The notes under the pieces: model-generated
Seen by the model: only the letters and a program-made list of their open reading frames with translations
What the model was told of the DNA's origin: nothing
The model's database searches: none
Program-made: the position numbers and the translations under genes
Part shown: in pieces, positions 1-8,694 of the stretch
Layout: the number at the start of each line of letters is the position of its first letter
How positions within the stretch are numbered: the first letter of the stretch is position 1
From: Alphaproteobacteria bacterium
GTDB lineage: Bacteria > Pseudomonadota > Alphaproteobacteria > Rhodospirillales > WMHbin7
Length of the DNA: 56,838 bases
Assembly: GCA_015232335.1 (NCBI GenBank)
Contig: JADFZV010000020.1
Coordinates: 1 to 56,838 of the forward strand
Direction of reading: 5' to 3'

Positions 1-125
1 CTGCTGGACCGTCTCAACCAAAGCCCGTGAAATCTCATGAAAACCTCTCGGACAGGCTCTGAGACGGATACCCGTCCTTCATCTCACCATGACCGACGAA
101 CCACCGATGGCCGAAGCCGTGGTGA

Positions 126-968
126 TCATCGAGGCGGTGGCGCTTTCAGCGTAATCAGGGTGATTTCCGGGATGACCCCGATACGTATGGGAATCATGCT
201 GGTCCCCAATCCGCCGCTGACCACCATCGGCCCCTTGCCCTCCTCGACCACGCCATAGGCGTAGCGTTGCCCATGGCGCGATGGCACGATGGGGCGTCCG
301 ATCAGGGGAAGATTCACTTGGCCGCCATGGGTGTGAGCCCCCAGGCTCAAGGCGATATGGGCGGGAATCTCGGGAAACGAGTCGGGATGATGCATCGCCA
401 GAATAACCGTGGCTTTTTGGGGAATCCGAGCCAGGGTTTCCTCGATCCTGACCTTTCTGGTCACCAGATCGCCAAGCCCGGCCAGCCAGATTTCATGGCC
501 TTCCCAAAGCAGGGGAACAGCCTGATTTTCCAAGACCTTGATCCCCGCTTTCTCGAAGGCCTTGGTTACCTGGATTCCGTCATACCACCAATCATGATTG
601 CCCAGGATCGTGTAAACGCCGATCTTGGCCTTCAATTGGCCCAGAATTGCGGCGGTAACCTCAGGCGCAATAAAGCGCGAGAAGAGGCCGCTGCCAAGAT
701 AGTCGCCCATCAGCACCACCAGATCGGGTTTTTCGGCATTGGCCATGGCGACGGCGCGTTCCAGCTTGGCCCTGTCGATGTGAAGCGATCCGGGATGGGG
801 ATCGGCGATCAGGAGCAGGCGCAAGTCAGGAGCGTTTTGCGGCCAATTGGGGGATTGAACGGACCATTTACGGACAATCAGCAGATCCGGCTCGACCAAT
901 ACGCCCCAAGCCAGCAAAGGAGGGAGAAATCCCAGCAGGAAGAAGAGGCAGAAGCGCCGAAAACGCAT
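126..968 (-). CDS. Membrane-anchored metallophosphoesterase (YkuE/YaeI-like)
   Basis: A calcineurin-like phosphoesterase of about 280 residues, probably acting on the outer face of the inner membrane. The N-terminus is basic (MRFRRF) followed by a hydrophobic segment at residues 7-25, a signal anchor. The dinuclear metal motifs appear in order: DPH (D56, H58), GDY (D89), GNHD (residues 123-126), MHHPD, and GAHTHGGQ near the C-terminus. The frame stays open 36 codons further upstream, but the signal anchor starts at this ATG, so I take 968 as the start. It is divergent from lepB. Family members include YkuE and the lipid A-related YaeI; the substrate here cannot be read from sequence. Confidence 0.85.
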   Translation of the reverse strand: MRFRRFCLFFLLGFLPPLLAWGVLVEPDLLIVRKWSVQSPNWPQNAPDLRLLLIADPHPGSLHIDRAKLERAVAMANAEKPDLVVLMGDYLGSGLFSRFIAPEVTAAILGQLKAKIGVYTILGNHDWWYDGIQVTKAFEKAGIKVLENQAVPLLWEGHEIWLAGLGDLVTRKVRIEETLARIPQKATVILAMHHPDSFPEIPAHIALSLGAHTHGGQVNLPLIGRPIVPSRHGQRYAYGVVEEGKGPMVVSGGLGTSMIPIRIGVIPEITLITLKAPPPR

Positions 969-1047
969 ACAAGTCCCATGAGCTTGGTGTGACGGGCCGA
1001 AAATAGACATCCCGGGCTGAAATGAAAGGGCTAAAACCCTGTGCCCC

Positions 1048-1076
1048 TTGACATTAAGGCCCCGGGCTGGCTTCAT
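1048..1076 (+). promoter_or_regulatory. Candidate lepB promoter
   Basis: TTGACA at 1048-1053 is a perfect -35 box. After 17 bases the -10 position reads CTTCAT, a poor match. It lies in the divergent gap between the phosphoesterase and lepB. If used, transcription would begin only a few bases before the TTG start of lepB, giving an almost leaderless message. Confidence 0.35.
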
Positions 1077-1087
1077 CCGGGCACTTC

Positions 1088-1885
1088 TTGGATTGGAAAC
1101 ACACCGTGGCCTTCAATTTTTCCCGCCTTTTCGCTGCCTCATCCCAGCGCAAGAAGGCCAAGCCCGCCGATGGCTCGTGGAGCGAGACGATCCGGACCGT
1201 GCTTTATGCCGGTTTGATCGCGCTGGGTATCCGTACCTTTGCCTATGAACCCTTCAACATTCCCTCGGGCTCGATGATTCCCACCCTGCTGGTGGGCGAC
1301 TATCTGTTCGTTTCCAAATTCTCGCTCGGCTACTCCAAACATTCATTTCCCTTCAGCATGGCGCCTTTTTCCGGGCGCATCTTCAAGACCGAGCCCGAGC
1401 GCGGCGATGTCGTGGTCTTCAAGCTGCCCACCGACAACAAGACCGATTATATCAAGCGTCTGGTCGGCCTGCCGGGTGATCGCATTCAGATGAAGGGCGG
1501 GCTTTTGTTCATCAATGGCGAACCGGTCAAGCGCGAGCGCATCGCCGACTATGTCGCCAGGGATGAACACGGCAATACGCTGCGCATGGTGCAGTATCTG
1601 GAAACTCTGCCGGGTGGTCGCGTGCATCCCATCATCGAGAAGACGGATGTCTGGTATCTCGACGACACCAGTGAGTTCCTGGTGCCCGCAGGCCATTACT
1701 TTGCCATGGGCGACAACCGCGACAATTCCCAAGACAGCCGCGTGATCGGTTCCGTTCCTTCCGAGAATCTGGTGGGAAGGGCGGAGTTCCTGTGGTTCTC
1801 GACCGATGGCTCGGCCAGCTTCTTCGAATTCTGGAGATGGCCCTTCGCCACGCGCTTTGCCCGCTTCTTCCAGCCTGTACGCTAG
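1088..1885 (+). CDS. lepB: Signal peptidase I
   Basis: Type I signal peptidase, which cleaves signal peptides of exported proteins at the periplasmic face of the inner membrane. One transmembrane helix at about residues 35-51 is followed directly by the catalytic-serine box PSGSM (Ser62) and the lysine-bearing YIKRLVGLPGD box (Lys123); the GDNRDNSQDSR box is near residue 208. Length 265 is normal for alphaproteobacteria, which have a single N-terminal helix. The start is uncertain: TTG at 1088 gives the full frame, while GTG at 1106 (preceded by TTGGAAA) would remove six residues. It is followed by rnc after 6 bases and forms the head of lepB-rnc-era. Confidence 0.95.
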   Translation: MDWKHTVAFNFSRLFAASSQRKKAKPADGSWSETIRTVLYAGLIALGIRTFAYEPFNIPSGSMIPTLLVGDYLFVSKFSLGYSKHSFPFSMAPFSGRIFKTEPERGDVVVFKLPTDNKTDYIKRLVGLPGDRIQMKGGLLFINGEPVKRERIADYVARDEHGNTLRMVQYLETLPGGRVHPIIEKTDVWYLDDTSEFLVPAGHYFAMGDNRDNSQDSRVIGSVPSENLVGRAEFLWFSTDGSASFFEFWRWPFATRFARFFQPVR

Positions 1886-1891
1886 CTTGGA

Positions 1892-2557
1892 ATGAGCCAG
1901 GATATCGAAACGAAGCTGGGCTACGTCTTCAAGTCACCTTCCCTGCGCGATGAAGCGCTGACGCATCCCAGCGCCGCCTCGGCCTTGAAGCCCAGCTATC
2001 AGCGCCTGGAATTTCTGGGTGATCGCGTTCTGGGGCTGGTCGTGGCGCGTCTTCTGATCCAGCGCTTTCCCGGGGAGGCTGAGGGTGATCTGGCCAAGCG
2101 CCATGCCGTTCTGGTCAGTCGTGAAACGGCGGCCAGGGCTGCGGGAGCGCTTGGCATCGCTCCCTTCATCAAGCTCTCAAAGGGCGAGGACGAGGCGGGC
2201 GGGCGGAGCAATCCCACCGCCTTGGGCGACGTGATGGAGGCCCTTTTGGGGGCGATCTATCTGGATGGCGGTTTGGCACCTGCCGAAGCCCTGGTCGTTC
2301 GCTTGTGGGAGCCTTTACTGGCCGAAGACCTGTCTCCGCCCAAGGACGCCAAGACGACGTTGCAGGAATGGAGCCAGGCCCGCTCGATGGGGTTGCCGGT
2401 CTATTCCGTTTTAAGCCAGAGCGGCCCGGCGCATGATCCAAAATTCCTGATTCTGGCCCGTATCGGCGACAATCAGGCCCAAGGCGAAGGCAATTCGAAA
2501 CGGGCGGCCGAACAGATGGCCGCCAAGGCCCTGTTGGAGACTCTCACGCATGACTAG
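1892..2557 (+). CDS. rnc: Ribonuclease III
   Basis: Double-strand-specific endoribonuclease for rRNA and mRNA processing. The N-terminal endonuclease domain carries the signature RLEFLGDRVLG with metal ligands Glu40 and Asp44, and the second acidic pair is in GDVMEALLGAIYLDGG. A C-terminal double-stranded RNA-binding domain occupies about residues 150-221 (TTLQEWSQ start, SKRAAEQMAAKALL helix). At 221 residues it is of family length. The arginine in LGDR, where E. coli has Ser, is common in alphaproteobacteria. The last 8 bases overlap the start of era, implying coupled translation. Confidence 0.96.
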   Translation: MSQDIETKLGYVFKSPSLRDEALTHPSAASALKPSYQRLEFLGDRVLGLVVARLLIQRFPGEAEGDLAKRHAVLVSRETAARAAGALGIAPFIKLSKGEDEAGGRSNPTALGDVMEALLGAIYLDGGLAPAEALVVRLWEPLLAEDLSPPKDAKTTLQEWSQARSMGLPVYSVLSQSGPAHDPKFLILARIGDNQAQGEGNSKRAAEQMAAKALLETLTHD

Positions 2558-3440
2558 AGCTGGTTTTGTCGCGATTCTGGGGGCTCCCAATGCCGGGAAA
2601 TCGACCCTGGTCAACCGGCTGGTGGGGTCGAAAGTATCGATTGTCTCGGCCAAGGTACAGACCACGCGCACCCGCGTCATCGGCATCGTCATGCATGAAA
2701 GTGCCCAGGTCGTGCTGGTCGATACGCCGGGCATCTTCGCGCCCAAGCGCCGCCTGGATCGCGCCATGGTGGCGGCGGCCTGGAGCGGGGCCAACGATGC
2801 CGATTCCATTCTGCTGATCGTCGATTCCCGCAAGGGCTATGACGACGAGGCCAGGACCATTGTTGCCCGCCTGAAGGAAGAGGGGCGGCGGGCCTTTCTG
2901 GCGCTTAACAAGGTCGATCTGGTCGAGAAGGCCAAGCTGTTGAAGTTGGCGGGCGAGATGGATGCCGAGGGTTGTTTCGACGCCGTCTTCATGATCTCGG
3001 CCCTCTCGGGTGACGGCTGCGACGAGTTGATCGCCAAGCTGGCGGGAGCCATGCCCGAGGGGCCTTATCTTTTCCCCGAAGATGATCTGTCCGACATGCC
3101 CGAACGCCTGCTGGCCGCCGAGGTGGTGCGGGAACAACTCTATCACAAGCTCTATCAGGAACTGCCCTATGCGGCGACGGTGGAGACCGAGTCCTGGAAA
3201 GACCGGCCGGATGGCAGTGTGCGCATCGAGGCTACCATCTATGTCCAGCGCGACAGCCAGAAATCCATCGTGCTGGGCAATCAGGGCGGTATGGTCAAGG
3301 CCATCGGCAGTGCCGCACGCCAGGAACTGGAACAGTTGCTGGAACGCAAGGTTCACCTGTTTCTGTTCGTCAAGGTGCGCGAGAACTGGCAGGAAGACCG
3401 CGAGCGCTATCAGCCCTGGGGGCTTGATTTCGAGGCTTAA
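2550..3440 (+). CDS. era: GTPase Era
   Basis: Essential Ras-like GTPase that binds the 3' end of 16S rRNA during 30S assembly. The G1 loop is GAPNAGKST (residues 11-19), G3 is DTPGI, and G4 is NKVDLV. A C-terminal KH domain contains GGMVKAIGSAAR and the closing block VKVRENW. Length 296 is typical. It starts inside rnc (ATG at 2550, rnc stop at 2555-2557), the arrangement seen in many proteobacteria. Confidence 0.97.
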   Translation: MTRAGFVAILGAPNAGKSTLVNRLVGSKVSIVSAKVQTTRTRVIGIVMHESAQVVLVDTPGIFAPKRRLDRAMVAAAWSGANDADSILLIVDSRKGYDDEARTIVARLKEEGRRAFLALNKVDLVEKAKLLKLAGEMDAEGCFDAVFMISALSGDGCDELIAKLAGAMPEGPYLFPEDDLSDMPERLLAAEVVREQLYHKLYQELPYAATVETESWKDRPDGSVRIEATIYVQRDSQKSIVLGNQGGMVKAIGSAARQELEQLLERKVHLFLFVKVRENWQEDRERYQPWGLDFEA

Positions 3441-3456
3441 CTTGCATCCTTCTTGC

Positions 3457-3468
3457 CTATGGACATAG
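3457..3468. promoter_or_regulatory. Inverted repeat upstream of antitoxin gene
   Basis: CTATG-GA-CATAG, five-base perfect arms, lies 10-21 bases before the antitoxin start. Type II antitoxins usually repress their own promoter through such short palindromes, so this is a candidate operator. Arms this short can occur by chance. Confidence 0.3.
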
Positions 3469-3477
3469 ACTCAGTCC

Positions 3478-3717
3478 ATGTCGGTTACTGTGAACATCCG
3501 TTACGCAAAGACCCATTTCTCCCGCTTGATTGAGCGAGCCGAGAAGGGGGAGGAAACGGTCATCGCCAGGGCGGGTCGTCCTGTGGCGCGTCTCGTGCCC
3601 TTGGCCGAAGCGAAGCCCAAACGCCGCTTGGGGCTTTTCAGGGGACAGATTCGCATCGCCGATGATTTCGATGATCTGCCCGATGACATCAAAACGGCCT
3701 TTGGCGGTGAGACTTGA
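3478..3717 (+). CDS. Phd/YefM-family antitoxin (orphan)
   Basis: A 79-residue protein of the prevent-host-death family, the kind normally paired with a PIN-domain (VapC) ribonuclease. Diagnostic features are the start VTVNIRYAKTHFSRLIERAEKG and the strand VIARAGRPVARLVPL, which form the DNA-binding fold; the acidic tail IADDFDDLPDDI is the usual toxin-neutralising peptide. It sits alone between era and recO. The next frame, overlapping the stop codon, encodes only a short stump that resembles a PIN toxin start, so the toxin has apparently been lost. It may survive as a DNA-binding regulator, or as an antidote to a related toxin elsewhere. Confidence 0.85.
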   Translation: MSVTVNIRYAKTHFSRLIERAEKGEETVIARAGRPVARLVPLAEAKPKRRLGLFRGQIRIADDFDDLPDDIKTAFGGET

Positions 3718-3758
3718 GGCTTCTTTTTGATTCCTATGGCATCGATCGGCTTTTGTAA
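3714..3758 (+). pseudogene. Remnant of a PIN-domain toxin (N-terminal stump)
   Basis: A TTG start overlaps the antitoxin stop (TTGA, 3714-3717), the coupling typical of toxin-antitoxin pairs. The frame reads LRLLFDSYGIDRLL then TAA. VapC-type PIN toxins commonly begin MRLLLDT, with the Asp at this position being the first catalytic acid. Only 14 codons remain before recO begins at 3762, so the rest of the toxin gene has been deleted. The identification rests on position, overlap and a six-residue resemblance. Confidence 0.5.
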
Positions 3759-3761
3759 TCC

Positions 3762-4463
3762 ATGGACTGGACCGACGACGGCATCGTTCTGACCACCCGC
3801 AAGTTCGGGGAAAGCGGGCTGATCGTCAGCCTGCTCACCCGCGAGCATGGGCGTCATGCCGGGCTGGTGCGGGGCGGGGCTGGCAAAAGGGCGGCCGGGC
3901 TTTACGAGCCGGGAAACCTTGTCCATGCGGTCTGGCGGGCCCGCCTGGAGGAGCAATTGGGCAGTCTGGCCTGCGAATTGCGATGCGCCCATGCCGCTAG
4001 GCAGCTTTCATATCCCGACCGGCTGGCGGCCCTTTTATCTGCGCTCACCCTGGTCGAGGCGGCATTGCCCGAGCGCGAGCCCCATGCCTTACTGTTCGAC
4101 TCTCTCTCGGCGCTGCTTACCCTGCTGGGCGAGACGGGCTGGGAACAGGCCTATGTGCGCTGGGAAATGATCCTGCTGGCCGAACTGGGCTTTGGCATCG
4201 ACCTGTCTTGCTGTGCCGCCACCGGAGCCAATGACCATCTGGCCTATGTCTCGCCCAAGTCGGGCCGGGCGGTTTCCCTGGCGGCGGGCGCTCCCTGGAA
4301 GGACAAGCTGTTGATCTTGCCGGGATTTCTTATGGACGAGGCGGGTGGTACCATCGCCGAGGGGCTGAGATTGACGGGATATTTTCTTGAATCCTGGCTT
4401 TTCAATCACTTAGGAAAGCCAATTCCCCCGGCCCGCACACGGCTTGTTGACCGGCTGGGCTGA
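3762..4463 (+). CDS. recO: DNA repair protein RecO
   Basis: Recombination mediator that works with RecR to load RecA onto SSB-coated DNA. The N-terminal OB-fold reads DWTDDGIVLTTRKFGESG followed by LLTREHGRHAGLVRGG, which matches the family start closely; the C-terminal helical domain carries a Cys pair (LSCCAATG). Length 233 is normal. It follows era as in many alphaproteobacteria, but here the toxin-antitoxin remnant is inserted between them. The downstream parC begins after 21 bases. Confidence 0.93.
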   Translation: MDWTDDGIVLTTRKFGESGLIVSLLTREHGRHAGLVRGGAGKRAAGLYEPGNLVHAVWRARLEEQLGSLACELRCAHAARQLSYPDRLAALLSALTLVEAALPEREPHALLFDSLSALLTLLGETGWEQAYVRWEMILLAELGFGIDLSCCAATGANDHLAYVSPKSGRAVSLAAGAPWKDKLLILPGFLMDEAGGTIAEGLRLTGYFLESWLFNHLGKPIPPARTRLVDRLG

Positions 4464-4484
4464 TACCCACTATATCTTGCGGCC

Positions 4485-6710
4485 ATGAATCAGATCCTCA
4501 ATGGCGGTGAGATCCGCGATACCGGCTTGGCCGATGCGCTTTCCGAGCGTTATCTGGCCTATGCGCTGTCCACCATCGTCTCGCGCTCGCTGCCCGACGT
4601 GCGCGACGGGCTGAAGCCCGTGCATCGGCGCATCCTGTTCGCCATGCGCCAGTTGAAGCTGGACCCCGAGTCCGGCTTCAAGAAATGCGCCCGCGTGGTT
4701 GGCGACGTCATCGGTAAATACCATCCCCATGGCGATGTGGCGGTCTACGAGGCCATGGTGCGCCTGGCCCAGGATTTCGCCGTGCGCTATCCCCTGGTCG
4801 AGGGCCAGGGCAATTTCGGCAATATCGATGGCGATAACGCAGCCGCCATGCGCTATACCGAATCCAAACTGACGACGGTGGCGAGCGCCCTGCTGGACGG
4901 TTTGGACGAAGACGCGGTCGATTTCCGCGCTACCTATGACGGCTCGGAATCCGAGCCGGTGGTCATGCCCTCGGCCTTCCCCAATCTGCTGGCCAACGGT
5001 TCCGCTGGCATCGCCGTCGGCATGGCGACCAATATTCCGCCCCATAACGTGTCGGAACTGTGCGACGCGCTGGCGCTTCTGATCAAGAAGCCAGGGGCCT
5101 CGGTGGATGAACTGGTGCAGTTCGTGCGCGGGCCCGACTTTCCCACCGGCGGCATTCTGACCGAGCCTGCTGAGAATATCCTGGAAGCCTATCGCACCGG
5201 ACGCGGCGGTTTCAGGCTGCGCGCCCGCTGGGTGGTCGAGAAGATGCGCCACGGGCTTTATCAAGTCGTGGTGACGGAAATTCCCTATCAGGTGCAAAAG
5301 GCCAAGCTGATCGAGCGCATCGCTGACTTGATGACCGAGAAGAAGTTGCCCTTGCTGGCCGATGTCAGGGACGAGTCCACCGATGTCGTGCGCGTCGTCT
5401 TCGAGCCACGTAATCGCACCGCCTCGCCCGAGGTGATGATGGAGCAGTTGTTCCGTCAGACCGATCTGGAAACGCGCATCTCGCTCAACATGAACGTGCT
5501 GGACGCTGACGGCATTCCGCGCGTGATGAATCTGAAAGAGGTTCTGAAGGCCTTTCTCGATCATCGCATGGTGGTGCTGGAACGCCGGGCGCGTCACCGA
5601 CTGGGGCGCATCGATCATCGCCTGGAAGTGCTGGGCGGCTATCTGGTGGCCTATCTCAATCTCGATGCCGTGATCAAGATCATCCGGAACGAGGACGAGC
5701 CCAAGCCTGCGCTGATGAAAAAGTTCAAGCTGTCCGACGTGCAGGCGGAAGCCATTTTGAACATGCGCCTGCGCGCCTTGCGCAAGCTTGAGGAAGTCGA
5801 GATTCGGCGCGAGCATGAGCGCTTGAGTGCCGAGAAGACCGAGTTGGAATCCCTGCTGGCCGACGAGGCCAAGCGCTGGCGCGCCATCGGCGCCGAGATC
5901 AAGGATATCCGCAAGAAATTCGGCCCCGAAACGGCGCTGGGCAAACGCAGAAGCGATATTTCCGGCCCGCCCCCGGTGATCGATGTGCCCATGGAAGCTA
6001 TGGTCGAGCATGAGGACATCACCGTCGTCCTGTCTGAAAAAGGCTGGGTGCGCGCCATGAAGGGGCATCTGGCCGATACGGCGGAACTGAAATACAAGGA
6101 AGGTGACAGTGCGGCCTTCATTCTGCCCGCTGCCACCACCTCGAAGATTCTGGTTTTCGCCTCGAACGGTCGTTTCTACACGCTGCTGGGCGACAAGCTG
6201 CCCAAGGGGCGCGGACACGGCGAGCCCATCCGCCTGATGATCGATCTGCCCAACGATGCCGAGATCGTGGCCCTGGTCCTGCACAAGCCGGGCGACAAGC
6301 TGTTGCTGGCCTCATCGGGCGGGCGCGGTTTCGTGGTCGAGGAAAGTGAGGTCGTGGCCCAGACCAAGGCGGGCAAGCAGGTGATGAATCTGGACGAAGG
6401 CGAAAAGGCCGTTCTTGCCGTCGCCGTCGAGGGCGATCATGTCGCCGTGGTCGGCGAGAACCGCAAGCTTTTGCTCTTCCCCCTGGCCGAGGTGCCGGAA
6501 CTGAGCCGGGGCAGGGGTGTCATCCTGCAACGCTATAAGGATGCGCATCTGTCCGATCTCAAGGTCTTTACCTTGAAAGAGGGCCTAAGCTGGACCATCG
6601 GCGAGCGCACGCGCACCGAAACTGATCTCAAACAGTGGGTTGGCGAGCGCGCCCAGGCGGGCCGACTGCCGCCCAACGGCTTCCCGCGTTCGAACCGGTT
6701 TGATGGGTAG
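4485..6710 (+). CDS. parC: DNA topoisomerase IV subunit A
   Basis: The cleavage-religation subunit of topoisomerase IV, which decatenates daughter chromosomes with ParE. The active-site Tyr is Tyr124 in AAAMRYTE. The winged-helix region has [10 protein letters not shown] and GKYHPHGD, the coiled-coil carries LRALRKLEE, and the C-terminal beta-pinwheel is about 220 residues. Length 741 is standard. In the quinolone-interaction region the residue equivalent to E. coli Ser80 is Val85 while the Glu84 equivalent is kept (Glu89). The partner parE is not in this window. Confidence 0.95.
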   Translation: MNQILNGGEIRDTGLADALSERYLAYALSTIVSRSLPDVRDGLKPVHRRILFAMRQLKLDPESGFKKCARVVGDVIGKYHPHGDVAVYEAMVRLAQDFAVRYPLVEGQGNFGNIDGDNAAAMRYTESKLTTVASALLDGLDEDAVDFRATYDGSESEPVVMPSAFPNLLANGSAGIAVGMATNIPPHNVSELCDALALLIKKPGASVDELVQFVRGPDFPTGGILTEPAENILEAYRTGRGGFRLRARWVVEKMRHGLYQVVVTEIPYQVQKAKLIERIADLMTEKKLPLLADVRDESTDVVRVVFEPRNRTASPEVMMEQLFRQTDLETRISLNMNVLDADGIPRVMNLKEVLKAFLDHRMVVLERRARHRLGRIDHRLEVLGGYLVAYLNLDAVIKIIRNEDEPKPALMKKFKLSDVQAEAILNMRLRALRKLEEVEIRREHERLSAEKTELESLLADEAKRWRAIGAEIKDIRKKFGPETALGKRRSDISGPPPVIDVPMEAMVEHEDITVVLSEKGWVRAMKGHLADTAELKYKEGDSAAFILPAATTSKILVFASNGRFYTLLGDKLPKGRGHGEPIRLMIDLPNDAEIVALVLHKPGDKLLLASSGGRGFVVEESEVVAQTKAGKQVMNLDEGEKAVLAVAVEGDHVAVVGENRKLLLFPLAEVPELSRGRGVILQRYKDAHLSDLKVFTLKEGLSWTIGERTRTETDLKQWVGERAQAGRLPPNGFPRSNRFDG

Positions 6711-6752
6711 GACGCTTTCCGCCTTGAACTTCGCCCAATCTTGCCTAAGACT

Positions 6753-7118
6753 ATGTCTATGAATTTGGCAAGGACATCCTGGCGGCGCTATCTGGCCAAG
6801 AGCCTTCTGGCTCTGGTGCTGATTCTGTCACACTCATCGCTCATGCCGGATTCTTTGGTTCAAAGGACCGCTCCCGCACTTCATGCCGATATGGCCATGG
6901 CGGGCGGCGATTGCCACGCTGCCGTTCCCGATCATCCTTCTGTTCCCGCCAATCCTTGCGGCAAAGCCTGCCCCGGCATGGCGTTGCTATTGCCCGAACC
7001 CTCGCCGATTCCGGTTCGCCTATCCTTCGACGCCTATCCCCCCGTGCCGACGCTTCACGCCGAAGGCACCTCTCCCGGTCTGGATACGCCCCCTCCCAGG
7101 ACCGTTGCCCCCGTCTGA
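6753..7118 (+). CDS. Small secreted Cys/His-containing protein upstream of multicopper oxidase
   Basis: About 121 residues that I do not recognise as a named family. It starts with a basic stretch and a hydrophobic segment (SLLALVLILSHSSLM), consistent with a signal peptide or anchor. The middle has possible metal ligands: HADMAMAGGDCH, then CGKACPGM (C-x3-C), and the tail is Pro-rich. ATGs at 6753 and 6759 are both possible starts. The gene ends 36 bases before a multicopper oxidase and probably shares its transcript. Size and composition recall small copper-linked proteins such as those with DUF2946-like Cys/His content, but the match is not firm. A periplasmic copper-handling role is inferred from context only. 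Confidence 0.55.
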   Translation: MSMNLARTSWRRYLAKSLLALVLILSHSSLMPDSLVQRTAPALHADMAMAGGDCHAAVPDHPSVPANPCGKACPGMALLLPEPSPIPVRLSFDAYPPVPTLHAEGTSPGLDTPPPRTVAPV

Positions 7119-7154
7119 GCCTTTCTTTTCAACAGACCACGCAACGAGGATTTC

Positions 7155-8636
7155 ATGATCCAAATGACTCGCCGTCAGATGTTGACGGCTACGGCAATGG
7201 GTGCCGCCCTGGCGCCCTTGGCAAAATTCACCCCCTCGGCCCTGGCGCAAACCGCACCCCTGAGCCTGACCATCGAAAAGCGCACGCTTGAGGTCAAGGG
7301 CAGGCCCGCCAATGTATTCGCCATTCGCCAGCCCGACGGGACAAGCGGAATTCGCGCCAATGCGGGTGACCGTCTTCGTCTTAAGCTTCACAACAAGGCG
7401 GGCGAGTCCAGCCTGATCCATTGGCACGGTCAAACGCCCCCGGTGGCGCAGGATGGCGTTCCCGGCATCGGGCAAGACCCTGTTCCCGACGGCCAAAGCT
7501 GGGATTACGACTATCTTCTAAGATCAGGGACGCACTGGATGCATTCGCACCACGGGCTTCAGGAACAGCTTTTGATGGCGGCTCCTTTGATCGTGCGCGA
7601 AGACCCCAAGGCGGATGTGCAAGAGGTCGTCATGCTGTTGCATGATTTTTCCTTCACCCCGCCAGAAGAGCTGCTGGCTGCTTTGCAAGGAGCCTCAGGC
7701 GGCGGCGGGCATGGCGGGCATCAGATGCCAATGACCATGCAGGGCCAATCCATGGTCGATCACGCCGCCCATATGCGCCAGATGGCAGAGACATCGAAGG
7801 CAGGGGCGGGGCATGGCATGCCCTTTGGCCATGCCAACGATATCGATTACGATGCCTATCTGGCCAATGACCGCACACTGGGCGATCCCGAAATCGTGCA
7901 GGTCGAAAAGGGCGGGCGGGTACGGCTGCGCCTCATCAACGGCGCCACCACCACCGCCTTTACGCTCGATACCGGCATCCTGACCGCCAGCATTCTGACG
8001 GTGGATGGCAATCCGGTCAGACCGGTGACGGGGCGCAGCTTTCCTTTGGCCATGGGCCAGCGCATCGATCTCTTGCTGGACATTCCGAAAGAGGGCGGGG
8101 CCTTTCCGATTCTGGCCCTGCGCGAAACCGCCATTGAGCGGACGGGCATCATTCTGGCAACGCCTGGGGCCAAGGTGTCGAAGCTGGCGGACACGGGAAA
8201 GGCGGCTTCGGCCTTGATCGGACTTGGTTTGGAAAGCCGTCTGATCGCGGCGGAACCTTTGGTCGAACGCAAGCAGGATCGCAAGCTGGCGGTCGAGTTG
8301 GGTCAGGCCATGGGTCAATATATCTGGACCTTGAACAATCAGGTTCACGGCATGGATACGCCCCTGAAGGTCAAGTTGGGTGAGCGGGTCGAGATCACCT
8401 TCCTCAATCACTCGATGATGATGCATCCCATGCATCTGCATGGCCATCATTTCCAGGTGGTGGCGATCGGTCAAAAGCGGGTGCAGGGCGCTGTGCGTGA
8501 TACCGTGATCGTCCCTTCGGGTATGGGTGCGGTGACGGTGGCCTTTGATGCGGTCAATCCAGGCCGCTGGCCGCTGCATTGCCATAATCTGTTTCACATG
8601 GCGGCAGGCATGATGACCACGGTGGATTACGTCTGA
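7155..8636 (+). CDS. Tat-exported multicopper oxidase, copper-tolerance type
   Basis: Periplasmic laccase-like oxidase, likely oxidising Cu(I) or phenolic substrates. A Tat signal starts the protein (TRRQML, then a hydrophobic stretch and ALAQ cleavage). Copper-site motifs are complete: HWHG (89-92), HSHHG (130-134), HPMHLHGHHF, and HCHNLFHMAAGM at the C-terminus with type 1 Cys476 and axial Met486. A Met/His-rich insert at about residues 186-226 (MPMTMQGQSM) resembles the Cu(I)-binding loops of CueO and CopA. A good GAGGA ribosome site lies at 7146-7150. At 493 residues it is shorter than PcoA/CopA. A perfect hairpin follows the stop. Confidence 0.9.
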   Translation: MIQMTRRQMLTATAMGAALAPLAKFTPSALAQTAPLSLTIEKRTLEVKGRPANVFAIRQPDGTSGIRANAGDRLRLKLHNKAGESSLIHWHGQTPPVAQDGVPGIGQDPVPDGQSWDYDYLLRSGTHWMHSHHGLQEQLLMAAPLIVREDPKADVQEVVMLLHDFSFTPPEELLAALQGASGGGGHGGHQMPMTMQGQSMVDHAAHMRQMAETSKAGAGHGMPFGHANDIDYDAYLANDRTLGDPEIVQVEKGGRVRLRLINGATTTAFTLDTGILTASILTVDGNPVRPVTGRSFPLAMGQRIDLLLDIPKEGGAFPILALRETAIERTGIILATPGAKVSKLADTGKAASALIGLGLESRLIAAEPLVERKQDRKLAVELGQAMGQYIWTLNNQVHGMDTPLKVKLGERVEITFLNHSMMMHPMHLHGHHFQVVAIGQKRVQGAVRDTVIVPSGMGAVTVAFDAVNPGRWPLHCHNLFHMAAGMMTTVDYV

Positions 8637-8643
8637 TACCGAA

Positions 8644-8668
8644 AGCCGGGAGGCGTTGCCTCCCGGTT
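8644..8668 (+). terminator. Stem-loop between oxidase and BNR-repeat gene
   Basis: CCGGGAGGC-GTT-GCCTCCCGG (8646-8666) is a perfect 9-bp stem with a 3-base loop, extendable by an A-T and a G-U pair. It begins 7 bases after the oxidase stop. There is no clear T-run after it, so it may be an attenuator or an mRNA-stabilising end rather than a full terminator. Confidence 0.55.
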
Positions 8669-8694
8669 GCCCTTATTCGCTGATGGAGACATTG

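Noticed and set aside
9..67. Inverted repeat CCGTCTCA (9-16) and TGAGACGG (60-67)
   Set aside because: Arms are perfect but 43 bases apart at the window edge without promoter or terminator features; chance is likely.
1..125. Possible end of a forward-strand gene (LLDRLNQSP then TGA at 28-30) and a 21-codon frame at 89-154
   Set aside because: The first is nine codons at the window edge and cannot be assigned; all three frames close within 62 bases. The second overlaps the phosphoesterase end and has no ribosome site.
4470..6284. Long open frame of 604 codons on the reverse strand opposite parC
   Set aside because: It is the mirror of a high-GC coding region; its translation is His/Gln-rich with no domain, and parC is clearly the real gene.
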